Below, one piece after another: positions 36,008-44,608 of a stretch of 64,000 nt of DNA (the stretch's first letter is position 1; each line of letters begins with the position of its first letter). Under the pieces are notes generated by a model. It was not told where the DNA came from. It searched no databases and worked only from the letters and a program-made list of their open reading frames with translations. The stretch lies in NCBI GenBank assembly GCA_023460575.1, contig JAEWPQ010000185.1, positions 1-64,000 on the forward strand. The letters run 5' to 3'. Both the position numbers and the translations under genes were made by a program. The DNA is from Bacillota bacterium (GTDB taxonomy: Bacteria; Bacillota; Clostridia; Lachnospirales; Lachnospiraceae).

Positions 36008-36124
36008 TTGAGTCAGACCGAATACACTATATATCTTATTTTTGCTTATTTACCATTTACCTCTATTCTGATCAGCGTGCTTTTACTTATAATTGGAGTT
36101 GGACCCGGAATATCCGATATGTAA
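36008..36124 (+). CDS. 38-residue hydrophobic micro-protein (one transmembrane helix)
   Basis: A short frame starting at TTG (36008-36010) with a perfect AGGAGG (35993-35998) 9 bp upstream, ending TAA at 36122-36124. The peptide begins MSQTEYTIY, is then almost entirely hydrophobic (LIFAYLPFTSILISVLLLII around residues 10-29) and ends GVGPGISDM. It looks like a single-helix membrane peptide. It lies 34 bp after the AraC gene, so it could be its distal cistron. I recognise no family; toxin-type peptide, small regulatory subunit or chance ORF are all possible. The strong ribosome binding site argues for translation. Confidence 0.6.
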   Translation: MSQTEYTIYLIFAYLPFTSILISVLLLIIGVGPGISDM

Positions 36125-36198
36125 CCTGCACTGAAATACGGAAACTTTAATTGATTTATCCAGTCTTCCACTCAGGCAGTTTAGTTTATTACTAAGTC

Positions 36199-36326
36199 TT
36201 GACAGAAATAATATAGAAATGATATCCTAGAATTATATTGGGAACAACCGTCCACAAGGTGGCTGACCATTACATGAGTAGCATATCCACACCGTAACTG
36301 CCAAGTTTGAACCAGGGTGGTTTTTG
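36199..36326 (+). ncRNA. Small RNA gene A with own promoter and terminator (related to the copy at 37.4 kb)
   Basis: The promoter is TTGACA (36199-36204) and TATCCT (36223-36228) with an 18-bp spacer. The predicted RNA runs from about 36235 to 36326. A 5' hairpin AACCGTCC-ACAA-GGTGG occupies about 36246-36262. The terminator-like stem CCACACC/GGGTGG spans about 36287-36320 and is followed by TTTTTG. No convincing coding frame with a ribosome binding site was seen. The 5' hairpin and the CACCG...CAGGGT 3' pattern recur in RNA B. Family not recognised. Confidence 0.6.
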
Positions 36327-36435
36327 TTATGTATAGTAGCTTACGACGATCTTTATTTTACGTCTTGTAGATATTGTTTTTATGTTACTGCCGCGTGTCT
36401 CAAACACTCTGATACTTCTACCAAAATCAATTAAC

Positions 36436-37116
36436 TTATATTTGTAATGTTCTAATTAGATTTTGAAATATCAATTTCTGCACATAATCTGCTGGGTGCA
36501 GACCATCATTTGTACAATCCTCACCGTAAATAATGTCATCAATTATTAATTTTTCTTTTGCAAGATATTCCATAATATATTTGTAATTATCTATTAATAA
36601 TATTTTTCTGCTATCTGCAATGCAACGTAAAATTCCAACGACTTCATCGGTATGATAAATTCTATTGGTATAATACTCATTACTGTGAACCGATGGAGTT
36701 GGGGTTAACAAACACACCATTTTACCATTATTAATCAGTTCATCAACAACATGCTCACAATTACTCTTTAATTCTTTCATACCATTTATCCGTTTACGGT
36801 CATTTAATCCCATTAAAACAAACACTAAATTATCATCAATAGATATAAGTGCATCAAGATACTTATTTATCTGATATGAAAATGCTCCTCCACATCCTTT
36901 GTTCTCAACGCTGCAGTTAATATAATTATCTCGCAGGTATTGTTCCAACAATCCCCACCAACTGTTTGGTGCTACCCTTCTAAAGAATTTTGTACCATCC
37001 CCTTCAAATATAAGTTCTTCAGTCTTATAACTCATAGAACTACCAGCACCAGCAGCAATACTATCTCCTATTATTTTTATTTTAATACCTCTTGTTAATA
37101 TATCTTTATACATCAT
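36436..37116 (-). CDS. SGNH/GDSL hydrolase (AT-rich, lone gene)
   Basis: 226 residues with all SGNH blocks: GDS (17-19, IIGDSIAAGAG), Gly in NKGCGGA, Asn105 in GLND, and the D/H dyad D204-H207 in NDGLHPAD. Such enzymes are esterases or deacetylases acting on carbohydrates, lipids or acyl groups. There is no signal peptide, so it is cytosolic. GGGAG precedes the ATG. The gene is visibly more AT-rich than the sugar operons on either side, and it is flanked by two related small RNA genes on the other strand, which suggests horizontal acquisition. Confidence 0.85.
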   Translation of the reverse strand: MMYKDILTRGIKIKIIGDSIAAGAGSSMSYKTEELIFEGDGTKFFRRVAPNSWWGLLEQYLRDNYINCSVENKGCGGAFSYQINKYLDALISIDDNLVFVLMGLNDRKRINGMKELKSNCEHVVDELINNGKMVCLLTPTPSVHSNEYYTNRIYHTDEVVGILRCIADSRKILLIDNYKYIMEYLAKEKLIIDDIIYGEDCTNDGLHPADYVQKLIFQNLIRTLQI

Positions 37117-37347
37117 TTGTCTCCCACAAATTACTATTTATCTTTTAGTCAAATAAGTATTACTACTTCTCAATATCCTCTTAGTTATTCATTATAATAA
37201 ATTAATTATTAAGACAGCCTTTTAGAATATACATCATTACTAATTCCTTTTACTCAAATCTCAGCTTCGAAATAGGCTTATATGACATAAGACTGACATA
37301 CAAATATATTAAATAGTACATGGAACTAACATACAGTTATATTAATC

Positions 37348-37482
37348 TTGAAAAAAATCATAAGATATGTTATATTGAAATTACAAAGAGTAACCGCCAC
37401 ACAAGGTGGAAGCTCCCAGACAAAGCAAAATGTCCTAACGGACACCGCCTATCCTGTTCGCTGCAGGGTAGGCTATTTTTTT
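37348..37482 (+). ncRNA. Small RNA gene B with own promoter and terminator
   Basis: The promoter is TTGAAA (37348-37353) and TATATT (37371-37376) with a 17-bp spacer. The RNA is predicted from about 37383 to 37482. It contains a 5' hairpin CCGCC-ACACAA-GGTGG (about 37396-37411) and a GTCC-TAAC-GGAC hairpin (about 37431-37442). It ends in a 10-bp terminator GCCTATCCTG/CAGGGTAGGC followed by TATTTTTTT. No ORF is present. It shares the 5' hairpin and loop (ACAAGGTGG) and the CACCG...CAGGGT pattern with RNA A. Family not recognised. Confidence 0.75.
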
Positions 37483-37566
37483 AACTTATCATTGGACACG
37501 ATTGTTCAATAATATTATAGTAACATATACTTTTTAAAGCCCAATTATTAACCCTTGTAAACTATA

Positions 37567-37602
37567 AGGCATCCTGCCAATATAAAACGCAGGATGCCTT
37601 TT
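37567..37602 (-). terminator. Terminator of the alpha/beta hydrolase gene
   Basis: AAGGCATCCTGC and GCAGGATGCCTT form a perfect 12-bp stem with an 11-nt loop, 25 bp after the hydrolase stop. T-runs on the plus side are stronger than on the minus side, so it may also block plus-strand transcription. Confidence 0.8.
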
Positions 37603-37626
37603 CCTATTAATATATATTCAAATCCA

Positions 37627-38454
37627 TCAGATATGTTTACCAAGCCATAGTAAGATATCCGCAATAATCTCATCTCTGCACGGCTCATTTAAGATCTCAT
37701 GAAACAGGTTTGCATAGATTTGCAGGCTTTTATCCTTAGAGCTTATTTCTTCAAAGAGATCCAGAGAATCTTTTGCAGAAACCAGGCCGTCATCAGCTCC
37801 ATGAAGAATCAGGACCGGATCAGAGAAGCTTTTTATATTGGCCTTCAGCCACTGCACTCCTGCGTAAATCTGATTAATCAGCCCAGTGCTGATCTCCTTT
37901 TCCACCAGAGGATCCGAAACATATGCTTCAATCACCCTTTTATCGCTGCATACTCCGTCTCCAAGCTGATTGGGCAGATAGGTATCATCCGGTGCTTCAA
38001 TTGGGAACTGATCTCCCATAACCGGATGGTTGTAGTGAGTCAGTGCACCAGAGGTAATTATTCCATCTGCCATTCCCGGATTCTTTGCACCGAACAGGGT
38101 TACTGTCTCCCCGCCCATGCTGTGCCCGAACAGGAAAACTTTTTTTCCCTCACTCTCCTCTCTGGCAAGAGCAAGGATCTGCCCCAGATCGTCAGGCATC
38201 TCATTAAAATCTTTAAAATAAACCTTTTTCCCTTCTGATTTTCCATGTCCCCTCTGGTCATACCGGTAAACACTATAGCCATTTTCGTTAAGCTTTTCCG
38301 TAAAATAATCGTACCGGTTTAAATGCTCACATAAACCATGGGCAATGACGATCAGTGCTTTTGGATTCTCCACTGCATCTTTTCTAAATCTCAGTTTTGT
38401 TCCATCGAAGGAAGAAATCATTGTTTCCTCCTGCCTTCTGCTTTCCCCGTTCAT
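37627..38454 (-). CDS. Alpha/beta hydrolase (monoacylglycerol lipase / serine aminopeptidase type)
   Basis: About 275 residues with the Hydrolase_4 layout: HGLCEHLNRYDYF oxyanion region, RYDQRGHGKSEG, nucleophile Ser in FGHSMGG, Asp in LILHGADDGLVS and a C-terminal His in NLFHEIL. It resembles bacterial monoacylglycerol lipases/lysophospholipases. There is no signal peptide, so it is cytosolic. The ATG at 38454, with AAGGAG about 10 bp upstream, is preferred over the one at 38472. Single gene with its own terminator; substrate unknown. Confidence 0.9.
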   Translation of the reverse strand: MNGESRRQEETMISSFDGTKLRFRKDAVENPKALIVIAHGLCEHLNRYDYFTEKLNENGYSVYRYDQRGHGKSEGKKVYFKDFNEMPDDLGQILALAREESEGKKVFLFGHSMGGETVTLFGAKNPGMADGIITSGALTHYNHPVMGDQFPIEAPDDTYLPNQLGDGVCSDKRVIEAYVSDPLVEKEISTGLINQIYAGVQWLKANIKSFSDPVLILHGADDGLVSAKDSLDLFEEISSKDKSLQIYANLFHEILNEPCRDEIIADILLWLGKHI

Positions 38455-38545
38455 AGTACCTTCTCCTTTCAAATTAACATGAATTTAAATGCTTGTACTC
38501 CTGTAAATTCATCATACTACAAGGACTGTTTTGTGGCAAGAATGT

Positions 38546-39997
38546 TTAAAATCTAACAAAGAAACTGGTTTTTCCCTTACTGCTTTCCACACTGATAAGT
38601 GCATTATGCCTGTCAGCAATCTGCTTTGCAATGGCAAGCCCCAGCCCGGTGCCAGAACGGTTTTGAGGGCTGTTTGTTTTATAAAAACGGTCAAACAGAA
38701 ATGGTATTGTTTCAGCCGGTATCTCCTCTCCACTATTAGCAACAGTGATCAGGCAGCCTTCTCCCTGCTTTATAAGAGAGAGTTCTATATTTCCCTGTTG
38801 TTTTGTAAACTTAACAGCATTATCCAGAAGTATTAAAACAAGCTGGCGGAGCCGCCCATAGTCCCCATTCACAACGCACTCCTCTCCCGGACAATTTACC
38901 ATGAACTGAAGTTCTTTCTCCTTTACAGAACGGCGGATTGCTCTTTGTGTATCCCGTATTACGTCGCAGAGATTCACCTCTCCCTTGTCAAGTGAAAACT
39001 GGTCATCCTGAAGCCGGGACAAATCCAGCAGATCATTTACCAGACGCTCTAAATGTCTGCTTTCTCCTAACATCTGATCATAGTATTCCTTTATTTCTTC
39101 CGGACTATTGATGGTCCCATCCCAAAGTACCTCAAGGGATCCCCGCAATACCGCCACTGGTGTACGAAGCTCATGTGAAACATTTGCCACAAAATCCTGT
39201 TTCATTTTATCCAGGGCCGCCTGCTGCTTTCTGGCCTCAGTCAGCCGTTTTGAAAGCAAATCAATGGTTTGGGCCAGCTGGCCGATCTCGTCTGCCTGAA
39301 AAACACCGGTTTTAGCCGTATAATCACCATCGGCAAGACAGCGTGCCGCATCATTCATGCGGCGCAGGGGATTGGTAAATCGGTAAGACAGCCATACTGC
39401 TGCCATACCTGCAAGAACCAGAGCTATCACAGTTCCTGCTCCCAGAGCAGACAATCCCTGAAGTACAGCTTCATTTACTCCGCTGACCGGGGAGTGAAGA
39501 AGAACTGCACCGGAAATTCCGTCTTCTGTTCGGATGGGCACACCAACGGTCAGAGTCGGTGCATTTAATAACCCGGAAAACTCCTCTCCGTAGGTGATTT
39601 CACCTTCTAAAACCCTGCTGATGATTTTTTCTGCATTCTCAGGCAGTTCCTTCCCGGAAGTACCCCCGTCACGACTGGCAGAAATGAGATTGCGGTCATC
39701 ATCTACAATCCACACCGTTGCCATGGCCACCTGATCCAGGAATCGAAGATATGCCCCATACCCTGCCATTGCGTGGTGTCCCATTCCCATTCCAAACTGC
39801 GGGGCTCCGCCTTCTCCGTTCTCATAGAGAGACAGCGTTTCTGCGATGGAAACCGCCCGTTTTTCCATGGAAGAACGGGTGATTGCAATGGTATGCCGCC
39901 GGAACATGGACACAAATACAGTGCCTAATATGGCAGTAAATAAAAGGAGCACTGCTGCAAAAGAGGCAATCATTTTCCACACTATTTTCTTATTCAT
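38546..39997 (-). CDS. Sensor histidine kinase (HAMP, HisKA, HATPase)
   Basis: 483 residues: TM1 (about 8-30), extracytoplasmic sensor (about 31-180), TM2 (about 185-207), HAMP (about 208-260), HisKA with FVANVSHELRTPVAVL, and a HATPase domain with DNAVKF, SGEEIP and SGTGLGLAIAK. It overlaps the response-regulator gene by 4 bp. The sensor region contains a Gly/Met/His-rich patch (FGMGMGHHAMAGYGAY). The adjacent secreted small protein, divergently transcribed, is the probable regulon member. Confidence 0.95.
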   Translation of the reverse strand: MNKKIVWKMIASFAAVLLLFTAILGTVFVSMFRRHTIAITRSSMEKRAVSIAETLSLYENGEGGAPQFGMGMGHHAMAGYGAYLRFLDQVAMATVWIVDDDRNLISASRDGGTSGKELPENAEKIISRVLEGEITYGEEFSGLLNAPTLTVGVPIRTEDGISGAVLLHSPVSGVNEAVLQGLSALGAGTVIALVLAGMAAVWLSYRFTNPLRRMNDAARCLADGDYTAKTGVFQADEIGQLAQTIDLLSKRLTEARKQQAALDKMKQDFVANVSHELRTPVAVLRGSLEVLWDGTINSPEEIKEYYDQMLGESRHLERLVNDLLDLSRLQDDQFSLDKGEVNLCDVIRDTQRAIRRSVKEKELQFMVNCPGEECVVNGDYGRLRQLVLILLDNAVKFTKQQGNIELSLIKQGEGCLITVANSGEEIPAETIPFLFDRFYKTNSPQNRSGTGLGLAIAKQIADRHNALISVESSKGKTSFFVRF

Positions 39998-40680
39998 GGG
40001 AGCACCTCAAATTTATATCCAACATTCCGGATCGTGCGGATCTCCCAGGTTGGATGGGGAACTTCTTCCAGTTTGGCTCTCAGCCGTTTCATATGGGAAT
40101 CAACCGTGCGGGGATCACCGTAGTAATCATATCCCCACAATAGATCCAGAAGCATCTCACGGGTATAGGCCCGGTTCCTTCCGCCTGCAAGTGTCCAGAG
40201 CATGTCCGTCTCCCTCTTTGTTAAAAGTATAGGCTTGTCATCAACCATGACGCTGTAATTTTCCAGATTTATGATCAGATTCTCAACAGAGAGAATCTTC
40301 CCTGGTTCCCCTGCGCCTTTTTCAATACGGCGCAGCACCGCTCTCACCCGTGCCATAACCTCTCCTGGGGAAAATGGTTTAACAATGTAATCATCAGCGC
40401 CAATATCCAGACCCATGATCTTCTCAAAATCCTCTCCTCTGGCAGTTACCATTATGACCGGAACATCGGACTGCCTGCGGATTTCCCGGCACACCGCAAA
40501 GCCGTCCAGTTTTGGCATCATCACATCCAGCAGCACAACCTGTGGCTTCTTAGCATAAAACTCCTCTAACGCCTGCTGCCCATCCTGTGCAAGTACCGTG
40601 TCGAAGCCTTCTTTCCTTGCAGCGCTGTTTAAAATATTTAATAACTGAGGACTATCGTCCGCAATCAGCATCATTGACAT
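39994..40680 (-). CDS. OmpR-family response regulator
   Basis: 228 residues: receiver with acidic residues in LIADDS, phospho-Asp in VVLLDVMMPKLDG and Lys in YIVKPFSPGE, followed by a winged-helix OmpR/PhoB domain ending in WEIRTIRNVGYKFE. The ATG at 40680 has AGGAGGTG 7 bp upstream, so the much longer upstream frame is rejected. First gene of the pair with the kinase, and divergent from the secreted-protein gene. Confidence 0.95.
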   Translation of the reverse strand: MSMMLIADDSPQLLNILNSAARKEGFDTVLAQDGQQALEEFYAKKPQVVLLDVMMPKLDGFAVCREIRRQSDVPVIMVTARGEDFEKIMGLDIGADDYIVKPFSPGEVMARVRAVLRRIEKGAGEPGKILSVENLIINLENYSVMVDDKPILLTKRETDMLWTLAGGRNRAYTREMLLDLLWGYDYYGDPRTVDSHMKRLRAKLEEVPHPTWEIRTIRNVGYKFEVLP

Positions 40681-40702
40681 AGGAAACACCTCCTGTGATT
40701 TT

Positions 40703-40731
40703 ATTATATATATAACAGCGAAATAAGGCAA
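40703..40731 (-). promoter_or_regulatory. Sigma-A promoter of the two-component operon
   Basis: TTGCCT (40726-40731), 17-bp spacer and TATAAT (40703-40708) on the minus strand. Upstream, GTGGCAC (about 40736-40742) and its inverted copy GTGCCAC (about 40786-40792), each preceded by TTC, could be sites for the OmpR-type regulator between the divergent genes. Confidence 0.7.
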
Positions 40732-40856
40732 CTTCGTGGCACAAAAAATAAAATGACAAATAAAAAGACCGTCTCTGACACATTCGTGCCACATACAAAC
40801 GTTATTATGAACTTACCGAAAGGGAAATAACACAAACCGAAAGGAGATTAGAATTT

Positions 40857-41303
40857 ATGAAAAACAAGAAAAAAGTAATTACAGGATGTGCCCTTGCACT
40901 TGCACTTTCAGCTGCAACCATGACCTCATTTGCAGCTGCCGCTTACAAAACACCGGCTGAAGCAGTATCCGGTATTACAGGAAAAACAATGGATGAGGTA
41001 ACAGCAGAACGCAAATCTGGAAAAAGCTACGGATCAATGGCTGCCGAGGCCGAAAAATTAAGCGAATTCCAGCAGGCAGTAGCGGATATTCACGAAGACA
41101 GGCTCAATGAGAAAGTGGCTGACGGAACCCTGACCCGGGAGCAGGCAGATGCACAGCTTGCCGCAATCCGTGAGAGACAGGCGGCCTGTGACGGAAACGG
41201 CACCGGCGCAGGTACAGGTTGTGGCTCAGGCGGCTGCAACGGAAACGGAATGGGTTATAACCGCAGAGGGAGCGGAAATGGATTGGGATACCGGAACAAA
41301 TGA
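40857..41303 (+). CDS. Small secreted Gly/Asn/Cys-rich protein
   Basis: 148 residues: a Sec signal peptide with positively charged start (MKNKKKVITG) and a hydrophobic core ending ...TMTSFAAA. A helical middle follows (about 32-110, with EQADAQLAAIRERQ, reminiscent of DUF2680-type secreted proteins), then a Gly/Asn/Cys-rich tail with GTGCGSGGCNGNGMG. It is transcribed divergently from an OmpR-type two-component system with AAAGGAG before its ATG, so it is probably that system's target. Function unknown; the CxxxxC-containing tail could bind metal or form disulfides. Confidence 0.8.
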   Translation: MKNKKKVITGCALALALSAATMTSFAAAAYKTPAEAVSGITGKTMDEVTAERKSGKSYGSMAAEAEKLSEFQQAVADIHEDRLNEKVADGTLTREQADAQLAAIRERQAACDGNGTGAGTGCGSGGCNGNGMGYNRRGSGNGLGYRNK

Positions 41304-41355
41304 CAAGTTAAACTACGCAGGTGAACGGGAGAAATACTTTAACTCATGATTGTTC

Positions 41356-41393
41356 TCAGGACAGGAATACACACATGACAATTCCTGTCCTGA
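41356..41393 (+). terminator. Terminator of the small secreted protein gene
   Basis: TCAGGACAGGAAT and ATTCCTGTCCTGA make a perfect 13-bp stem with a 12-nt loop, followed by TTTC. It lies about 50 bp after the stop codon. Confidence 0.85.
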
Positions 41394-41422
41394 TTTCAAA
41401 TGCAAAGAGGGTGTACACCAAC

Positions 41423-42331
41423 TTATTCACTTTTAATTACTTTGATTTTAAAATTCACTTTATAATTTTCCCCCTTGGCCGTTTTTACAATTAGTTCATT
41501 ATTTCCAGCAGGTAAAGTCAACTCTGTTTCATAATTTTCTCCCGATTCATATCCACCAAACGAAATCTCATTTTCCTTATGTTCAAGCACTTTAAAATTC
41601 TTACCGTTATCAGCTTTATATACCAATTCAAATTTTCCTAATTTCATTTTATTATCATTAATACTAGTTACATCCATTCTTATAGAAACATTTATTTTTG
41701 TCGATTCGTCAAGATTAGTGGTCAGAAGTATGTCCGATCCATCATCTTTTGGATATAAAACACTGACATCATTAAGTAATTCTACTGACTCTGAATCACT
41801 GTACAATATTTCCTTTTCATCTTCTTCATCTACATCATCGTCTTCTTCATCTTCCTGTTCATATAAGTTTTCATCTGTTTTCTCCATTCCGATATAGCTA
41901 AAATCTTCTCTGGAGATATTAGTAAGATGTATGTCGAATTTAAACGAAGCTTTATCACCTCTAAATTCAAGATGCCCTTCCCCTTGACTTAAATTAATTA
42001 TTGTATCTATTTTAATAGATTTTATCTTAGAGTTACTGCTATCAGCTATAACTATCACTTCATTATCAGGCTTAACATAGACGACCTGAACATTACCTGA
42101 TATATTTTTAATTTTTCCTGATAATGTTATATTCGTATCTAAAACAGGAGACATATATACAAGATCTGCTTTCTGTGCAATATATGCACTACCCGATACA
42201 TTATAGCTGTCATCTTCTCCCACTGCTTTTAAATCACTGTAAAAACTATTCATATGATATTCACTTTTATTACATCCTAATGTTTGAAAAATCAATATCA
42301 TAAAACATATTATTACAAATAAACGTTTCAT
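41423..42331 (-). CDS. Lipoprotein with acidic tract, function unknown
   Basis: 302 residues with a lipoprotein signal (hydrophobic core and LGC lipobox near residues 18-20). Beta-rich domains on both sides surround a very acidic stretch, EQEDEEDDDVDEEDEKE near residue 158. The C-terminal part (FGGYESGENYETELTLPAGNNEL) reads like a beta-sandwich. The gene is AT-rich with many ATA/TTA codons, unlike its neighbours. It has no operon partner, and I recognise no family. An extracellular Ca- or surface-binding role is possible but unproven. Confidence 0.75.
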   Translation of the reverse strand: MKRLFVIICFMILIFQTLGCNKSEYHMNSFYSDLKAVGEDDSYNVSGSAYIAQKADLVYMSPVLDTNITLSGKIKNISGNVQVVYVKPDNEVIVIADSSNSKIKSIKIDTIINLSQGEGHLEFRGDKASFKFDIHLTNISREDFSYIGMEKTDENLYEQEDEEDDDVDEEDEKEILYSDSESVELLNDVSVLYPKDDGSDILLTTNLDESTKINVSIRMDVTSINDNKMKLGKFELVYKADNGKNFKVLEHKENEISFGGYESGENYETELTLPAGNNELIVKTAKGENYKVNFKIKVIKSE

Positions 42332-42558
42332 AAGAACTATTCCTTTCGCTGCTTTGATTTGCTGGCTTATGAGACTTTATGTCTTTTAGTACAGGATTTA
42401 TAATAGTGTTTTTGTTAATATATAACTCTTTTATTAACTTTTTAATACGCAGAATCTTATATTGTATCATATTACTTATTTATTATTTTAATTACATTGT
42501 ATATTGTACTGTCGTTTTATTCATCTGTCAAATTTTTTAGCTAAAGCCCATAATAAAT

Positions 42559-42602
42559 ACAACCGCCCCCTGCCGTTTTCACTTCGGTAAAGGGGCGGTT
42601 GT
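42559..42602 (-). terminator. Terminator of the arabinofuranoside operon
   Basis: ACAACCGCCCC and GGGGCGGTTGT form an 11-bp GC-rich stem just after the GH127 stop, followed on the minus strand by ATTTATT. Confidence 0.8.
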
Positions 42603-42610
42603 GCTTCCTT

Positions 42611-44530
42611 CTAACACAGATTATCTTCTCTGACCCATACACGCATTTCGTTTTCTTCTCTGTTGGCCCAGCTGTAATAAGGAATCCATTTGATTTTCGT
42701 CTTCACTTTCTTTACTGCAGAATCACTTTTTCTGTAAAGTCCTTCCTCTTCCCGATCCACTTCTGTCTTCCAGCCGGAAGCAGTGAGAACTCCCACGCCC
42801 CCCAAAAGGGTTTCCTTAAATTCATACTCAAATGGTTCCTGTTTTTCCACTGACAAAAGATGCAGATTCTTTCCATTATCCGTTTCTTCCAGGCAATAAA
42901 CAAGGGGGCCTCTGGAAACCGCGAATTTTCCAAGATCGTTTTCTACCATCGGGTGGGCATACCAGCGCTTCGCTCCCATATCCAGTTTCAGGCTTATGGT
43001 ATCCGCTTTGAAGACCTGATCCATATAGATAAATCCGTCTTTTGCCTCAAAAGCTGCGCTTTGCTGGTTTATCACCACATCAAAGGTATCGGACCATGAC
43101 GGCACCCGGATTCCCAGACAGACACTGGCGGTTCCGCTGTAATTTAACTTTATTTCTACACAACCATCCCATGGATATCCGGTCTTTAGTTCTATCTCCA
43201 GAATGCCATCCTCTATTTCAAAGCTTCCCTTGCATTCCACAAAGAGATTCACTAAAAGCTTATTTTTCTTTTGGACAAAAACATACTGCTCCACAGATGC
43301 TAAAAGTCTTGCGAGATTGGGAGGACAGCACGCACAGCCAAGCCACTGGGGACGAACGCATTTTACATGGCTCTTTCCCGGATCCTTTGATGATTTTCCC
43401 GGGACCGCCTCAAGAGGATTCACATAAAAGAAATGTTTTCCGTCAAGAGCTACGCCTCCAAGTACCGTATTATAAAGTGCGCGCTCCATCACATCCCCGT
43501 ATTCCCCCCTCTCCTCTGTCATAAGCATCCGATATGCAAAAAACACCAGCCCTACGGACGCACAGGTCTCACAGTACATGGTATCATTCGGTAAATCGTA
43601 ATCCAGTGTAAATGCTTCCCCGTTAACGGTGGAGCCGATTCCCCCGGTGATATACATACGCCGGCTTACAATGCTCTTCCACAACCGCCTGCACGCCAAA
43701 AGAAGCTTCTCATCCCCTGTCTCACCCGCTGCATCAGCCATTGCAGTGCAAAGATAAACAAGCCTTACTGCGTGTCCTTCAGCAGTATCCTGTTCCAGCA
43801 CAGGAAGGTGGGCCTGATAATAGGTCAGGGGAAGATGTTTGGAATTCATACCATCGCAGTCTGTTCCCCGCACAAATAAAAAGTACCGGGCCAGTTTTAG
43901 ATATCTGTCATTTTTTGTAAGCCGGTATAACCGCATCAGGCCGATTTCAACCTCTTCATGACCGTCATAGCCATGAATTTTTCCATCCTCAGCTCCAAAC
44001 ACAGAGTCAATGTGGTCAGCCAGCCTGCATGCAGTCTTAAGAACCTTCTCATTCCCAGCTGCTTCATAGTAAGCCACTGCTGCCTCTATAAAATGCCCCG
44101 CACAATACAGCTCGTGGCTCCCCCACAGGCGTTTGTATTTCTGATCAGGCTCTTCAATGGTGAAATATGTATCCAGATATCCATTTTCTTCCTGGGCTTC
44201 ACTGATTAAATCCACAACATCATCAGCCAGACACTTTAATTCCTCATCCATCTTCTCCCGCAAGGTGTACGCAACCGCCTCCAGCCATTTATAAAGATCG
44301 CTGTCCTGAAATACCCAGCCATAGTGATTTCCTTTTTTCCGTCCAGCCGCAATCCGGAAATTTTCAATCACATGGCTCTTCTCATTGGGGATGGAATCGT
44401 CATTACGTTCCCGTTCAATGGTGATATCAATTTCATCATTTAGAACCTTCCACTGATAAGGAATCATCTCCGTTCTGATTAACTCTTTGTACCTGTTGAA
44501 AAATCTGTCGCGTATTTCCACTTTATTCAT
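42611..44530 (-). CDS. GH127 beta-L-arabinofuranosidase-like glycoside hydrolase
   Basis: 639 residues of the (alpha/alpha)6-barrel GH127 family. The Cys-Glu zinc centre of Bifidobacterium HypBA1 (E338, C340, C417, C418) is matched here by E321, C323, C401 and C402 in YCETCASVG and GCACCPPNLARLL, so it should be catalytically competent. GH127 enzymes release L-arabinofuranose from plant glycans and hydroxyproline-linked oligosaccharides. There is no signal peptide, so it acts inside on imported oligosaccharides. Last gene of the operon with MsmEFG-type transporter and YesM/YesN regulators. Confidence 0.93.
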   Translation of the reverse strand: MNKVEIRDRFFNRYKELIRTEMIPYQWKVLNDEIDITIERERNDDSIPNEKSHVIENFRIAAGRKKGNHYGWVFQDSDLYKWLEAVAYTLREKMDEELKCLADDVVDLISEAQEENGYLDTYFTIEEPDQKYKRLWGSHELYCAGHFIEAAVAYYEAAGNEKVLKTACRLADHIDSVFGAEDGKIHGYDGHEEVEIGLMRLYRLTKNDRYLKLARYFLFVRGTDCDGMNSKHLPLTYYQAHLPVLEQDTAEGHAVRLVYLCTAMADAAGETGDEKLLLACRRLWKSIVSRRMYITGGIGSTVNGEAFTLDYDLPNDTMYCETCASVGLVFFAYRMLMTEERGEYGDVMERALYNTVLGGVALDGKHFFYVNPLEAVPGKSSKDPGKSHVKCVRPQWLGCACCPPNLARLLASVEQYVFVQKKNKLLVNLFVECKGSFEIEDGILEIELKTGYPWDGCVEIKLNYSGTASVCLGIRVPSWSDTFDVVINQQSAAFEAKDGFIYMDQVFKADTISLKLDMGAKRWYAHPMVENDLGKFAVSRGPLVYCLEETDNGKNLHLLSVEKQEPFEYEFKETLLGGVGVLTASGWKTEVDREEEGLYRKSDSAVKKVKTKIKWIPYYSWANREENEMRVWVREDNLC

Positions 44531-44608
44531 ACTGCACCTCCTGGTTTGCTCTGCAAAGTGACGTCGGCATTGACAGCCGGCGCCACTTCTTTTTTATTGT
44601 ATGTAATC

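Noticed and set aside
40681..40794. 38-residue extension of the OmpR-type regulator
   Set aside because: It spans the promoter; AGGAGGTG precedes the internal ATG and the receiver domain starts there.
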